The notes beneath the pieces are model-generated. The model was given only the letters and a program-made list of their open reading frames with translations, made no database searches and was not told the origin of the DNA. This document shows, piece after piece, positions 60,299 to 64,000 of a stretch of DNA of 64,000 nt (positions are counted from its first letter, which is position 1; every line of letters starts with the position of its first letter). The DNA comes from Dillenia suffruticosa. Lineage: Eukaryota > Streptophyta > Magnoliopsida > Dilleniales > Dilleniaceae. The stretch lies in assembly GCA_033439265.1 (NCBI GenBank), contig JAVTVX010000018.1, forward strand, positions 9,904,501-9,968,500, written 5' to 3'. The position numbers and the translations under genes are program-made.

Positions 60299-61500
60299 CG
60301 CTAACTTAGCGACATATTCATTCTTCTGATGCTAAGTCAGTGATGGATTTCATAATCCGTTGCTAAGTCTTTTGATTTTATGATTTTATTATTTCTTTAT
60401 TTTATTTTTATTTTATTTTAATTTATTACCTTTTCCTTTATCTTATTATCTTATTATTTTTTTTTCTTTTCCAAACCTTAGAACAATTAATAAATGGATG
60501 ACCGCCTCTCATTACCCGTCTATTTCAATGCTCATATCCCTACAAAACTACTATCTAATTTACTTTCTGGAAAGGTTGGATCACTAGATATAGATGTCTG
60601 ATCTATTATTCAATCATTTCGAAACTTTGTGCAGGGTTCCGATTTATTCTCTTTCTTGCTGATGACCATGACAATTGAAAAATAATGACTGAACCTTTGA
60701 AGGCGATTCAACAATTGATCATAGAAGCAAATGGGCAGAGAAGACATAACACAAAGGGTGAAGTCTTCAACAATATGTAATGAAAAATTAGTTGTTAGAA
60801 ATTGATTCAATTATTTATTAATAAATTATCAATTTGTTGAGAACCGTAATATTTATCATGTATTGAACTCGATTTCATCATTCAGAAGTGGTCAAAAAGA
60901 GGGACACAGTTGAAAATATTTCATAATAGATTGTAAAAGAAATTTAGCCACGAAATTAGTCACGAATTTTGAAATGTGGTAGGAATTAGCAATGAATTTT
61001 GCCATAAATATTATTTTTGTTGCCAAATTAACGTCGAATTTTGCTACGAATTTTGGAGTTCGTAGCTAAATTAACGACGAATTTTGCGACGATAAATTTT
61101 TGTTGCTAACGAATGACGAAATTTGCAACGAATAATTGATTCGTGGAAAAATTTAGTCATGAAATTTACATTCGTTGTTAATTAGTGACGAATTTTACAA
61201 CGAAAATATTTTCCTTGCAAATTAGCGACCAAATTAGGCACAAAAAATTTTTGTTACAAAAGTTAGTGATGAAAAGATTATTCGTCGCTAGTTAACAACA
61301 AATTTGGCAACAAAAATATTTTTGATGCTAATTAGCGATGAAGTTGGTCACGCAGTAGATATTTGTTGCTAATTTCGCCACGACTACAGTTTTGTCAAAA
61401 ATTTCTTCACAAAATAGCGACGAAATATTTTTCATCACTGAATTCGTCACAAAATAGCGATAAATTTTTTTCGTCGCTAATACCGTGTTTTTGTGTAGTG
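60256..61500. repeat. CACTA right subterminal repeats and terminal inverted repeat
   Basis: Dense TTAGCGACGAAA-like units in both orientations from 60256 to 60380 and from about 60940 to the terminus at 61500 (terminal inverted repeat 61472-61500, ending TTTGTGTAGTG). 60276-60360 also holds an inverted pair built on ATGGATTATGAAATCCAT. This end is richer in units than the left one. Confidence 0.8.
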
Positions 61501-61503
61501 GTT
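61501..61503. repeat. CACTA target-site duplication, right copy (GTT)
   Basis: GTT directly after the right terminus; pairs with 48381-48383. Confidence 0.85.
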
Positions 61504-64000
61504 TTTGTCTTAAAAACTCATTTACATCCGATGGATTTTACCCCTATCAGGTAACTCCACAAGATCTCAAGCTCAGTTACTTCTCATGGAATCCATCTCA
61601 TTCTTTATAGCTTCCGGCCACAATGTTGAATTATTAGAACTCATAACTTGTGAAAATGACTCAAGGTCATCTATGGCACCAATTTCGTAATCAGACTCTT
61701 GAAGATAAACTATATAATCCGAAGTATTGCTGACCTCATAATCTTAAGTATTGTTGACCTCATAATCCTAACAAATCTTCTTATTGTTGGATCAATAATC
61801 TCTCTAGAAGAAGGCTGTTCAACTTGACATGTTTTGGTGTCAATAGTTTGTGGAATATTTTGATTGTTATTTGCATTCAGGTGAACGTCCATGGGTATTA
61901 GAGAGATGTTTTTAATGACATTTATCTTTTCACTTGAAGTGAAAAACATATTTGATAGATTCCTTTTAGGGACTAAGTTTTGAAAGAAATCACTCCCACT
62001 GATCAAGTGATCCTAAAAAGATTTCACATTTCTTAATTCCATAAACCTAGTGTGATAATATGGATAGTAAAATCTGTATCTTTTGAACCATTCAGCATAC
62101 CCAATGAAATACCCACTTATGGTGCTTGTGTCCAGTTTCTTTTCCTGTGGGTTATAAACTCTTACTTCCGATAGATATTCCCAAACGCATGCATGCCTCA
62201 AATTGGGTTTTCAATCATTGAACATCTTGAATAGGGTTTTGGAAATCGTCTTCATTGGAATTTGGTTCAACATGTATACAATCGTCTTAAGGGTTTCAGT
62301 TTATAAAAATTTAGACAACTTAGAGATAGATATTATGCTCTTCACCATATCCAATTATGTTTAGTTTCTTCTTTCAGCTATACCATTATTGTCCAGAGAA
62401 TCAGATATGGTATATTGGTCAATAATCTCATTTTTCTAAAAAACACCTAGAAAATAGACTAGGTGTCTGTCTATCCTCAGTATATCTCCCATAATACTCT
62501 CCACATTTATCTGATCTCACAATGCTTATTTGTTTACCATATTGTTTCTCTATTTTTGCCTTGAAAACTTTAGAGGCATCCAACATCTCGTCCTTATAGC
62601 GAAAGAGATAAAGATACATACAACGTGAGTAATCATCAATAAAAGTGATAAAATACTTTTGATCATATGAGTTCATATTTAGACAACATATGTCTGCATA
62701 AATGATTTCTAATAGATCTAAATTCCTTTTAACACCTTTCTTTGCTTTATTGGATTACTTGCCCTTAATATATTCCACATAGGTTTTAAAATCATTTAAG
62801 TCTAGGGTACTAGATATTCCATCCTTTACCAACTTTTTAATCCTCTCAATGAAGATATACCCTAATCTCTAGTACCACAACATAAAGGACGTGTGTTATA
62901 TTATGATATGTGTTGTCTTGTAAATTAATTCTGTACAGTTTGTCAATAAATAGACCTATACCAATAACATTTAAATGCAAAAATAATGTCATTGTATTAC
63001 AAAATTGGAAAAACTATCCGAATTGTATAAGTTTTGATATAGAATTAAACTTTTGGAGAAATTTTGTCACATTAAATGTTCTTTCCAACTGCAAGACATG
63101 TCCACTTACCAAAATGAGCTTGCAAACTCCAATGGTTTCCACATGTGAGCTCATCTTATTTCCTAAATAGATGAATCGCTCACAGTCCACTGGTTTGCGC
63201 AGGTTTTACAAACCCTACAATACATTCATAATGTGGATTGAGTATCCAAAATTAATCCACCATATATCATAAGAAATTTCAGTCATAAGAGATTTCAGTC
63301 ATAAGAGATTCATAACATACAAAAGAGATTTTCGTACCTTTGGTAACAAGTCATTGTTGAAATTTGGTACAATTCTTCTTTATGCATTTTTTCTTTTTAT
63401 AGAAGAAGCTTATGGACTCTTTTTTATAATTGAGATAGGTCTCTTTGCATTTCCTTTCGGTTTGGCTTTTTCATTCGTCTTTCCTTTCATGACTAAATGT
63501 GCATTACTAGTCCCCTTTTTCATTTCCATGAGCTGTATCCCTTCTTCTTGCACACACATGACTATCAATTCATTGATAGACCATTTAACCTTATGTGTAT
63601 TGTAAAAAATTTTTGAAGGGACTATAAGGTTGTGGGAGGGTGTTTAGAATGTAGTGTATCAAAAAGGATTTGGACATCTCCACATTTGGGCCATTATATT
63701 CTACATCCGCATCATGTGTTCACTTACATCGTGGATGGTGGTGAGTTTCTTTGATGAAAACTCCATGATCAAGGTGTTAACGAGCGCTTTATCAAATGTC
63801 TAGAACTGCTCATCAATTGTCTTAAGAAGAGCATAGACGTAATTATACTGATTGACAGATTCGTGGATGCCAGTTGATATTTATCCTTAATGAACAACGT
63901 ACTGAGGCGATTATATTGCTCCCATCGCTCATAAAGAGTCTTATCTGCTGTAGAGTTGGCATCTGTTCCTATAGCTAACTCGTCATACCTCATAGCATAA
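61504..64000 (-). mobile_element. copia-2, 5' part: gag, integrase and start of RT, cut by the right edge
   Basis: From the right edge inward on the minus strand: a gag segment with TLYERWEQYNRLSTLFIKD (63993-63850), a pre-integrase segment, and the integrase core QKYFITFIDDYSRCMYLYLF with RSDKCGEYYGRYTED (62676-62428). Then the integrase C-terminal part with SEVRVYNPQEKKLD and ISGYFIGYAEWFKRYRFY (62180-62030), a linker, and the RT start (DLVELPD near 61550). Gag, the protease region and the linkers are broken by stops. The 5' LTR lies outside the window. Confidence 0.85.

Larger units (their letters stand above)
48384..61500 (-). mobile_element. CACTA (En/Spm-type) DNA transposon, 13,117 bp, decayed
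   Basis: Right terminus read inward: CACTACACAAAAACACGG; left terminus: CATTATAAAAAAACACCA. They match at 22 of the first 29 positions. GTT flanks both ends. Next to both ends lie many GCGACGAA/TTAGCGA subterminal repeats, the presumed transposase-binding sites in this superfamily. Both internal genes read on the minus strand, so the 5' end is the right end. The tnp2-type gene has stops and frameshifts, so the copy cannot move on its own. It is inserted in the RT-proximal part of copia-2. Confidence 0.92.

Overview
This window is nuclear DNA of a flowering plant, most likely a dicot. It is AT-rich, has GT-AG introns, and carries many plant-type transposable elements: Ty1-copia, a gypsy-derived element, RTE and L1 LINEs, tRNA-derived SINEs and a CACTA transposon. 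I cannot name the species. I see no rRNA or tRNA gene, operon or CRISPR array.

One host gene looks intact. A STE20/OSR1-type serine/threonine kinase runs on the minus strand from ATG 40255 to TAG 9404. I reconstructed 21 exons whose phases all agree; together they give 2058 bp, a 685-residue protein. The locus covers about 31 kb because five introns exceed 2 kb. Intron 2 (11.3 kb) and intron 15 (7.2 kb) are filled with retroelements. A convergent plus-strand pseudogene of an ACR12/DS12-type chloroplast ACT-domain protein lies just downstream at 6968-8504. It keeps intron positions but has a stop codon and several frameshifts.

Layout from left to right: 1-4740, a decayed minus-strand copia element cut by the window edge; 4741-6967, a non-coding spacer with simple repeats; 6968-8504, the ACT pseudogene; 9404-40255, the kinase gene. 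Inside the kinase gene, intron 15 holds a SINE, a gypsy-derived gag-protease element with two LTRs and an L1 3' end. Intron 2 holds a 234-bp tandem duplication, two parts of one diverged gypsy LTR, and between them a nest of three or four RTE LINE insertions. Next come a GA-rich 5' leader and upstream region, then 41-46 kb with two SINE copies in opposite orientation and no convincing gene.

From 46.8 kb to the right edge lies a second minus-strand copia element, split in two by a 13,117-bp CACTA transposon (48384-61500). The CACTA element has matching terminal inverted repeats, a GTT target-site duplication, subterminal GCGACGAA-type repeats, and decayed tnp2-type and Transposase_24-type genes. 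Removing it and one GTT restores the copia reading frame across the junction.

I found no new multi-gene functional system. The most informative points are the order of nested insertions, the SINE family with clean target-site duplications, the gag-protease-only LTR element, and the retroelement-expanded kinase gene with a GC-AG intron.
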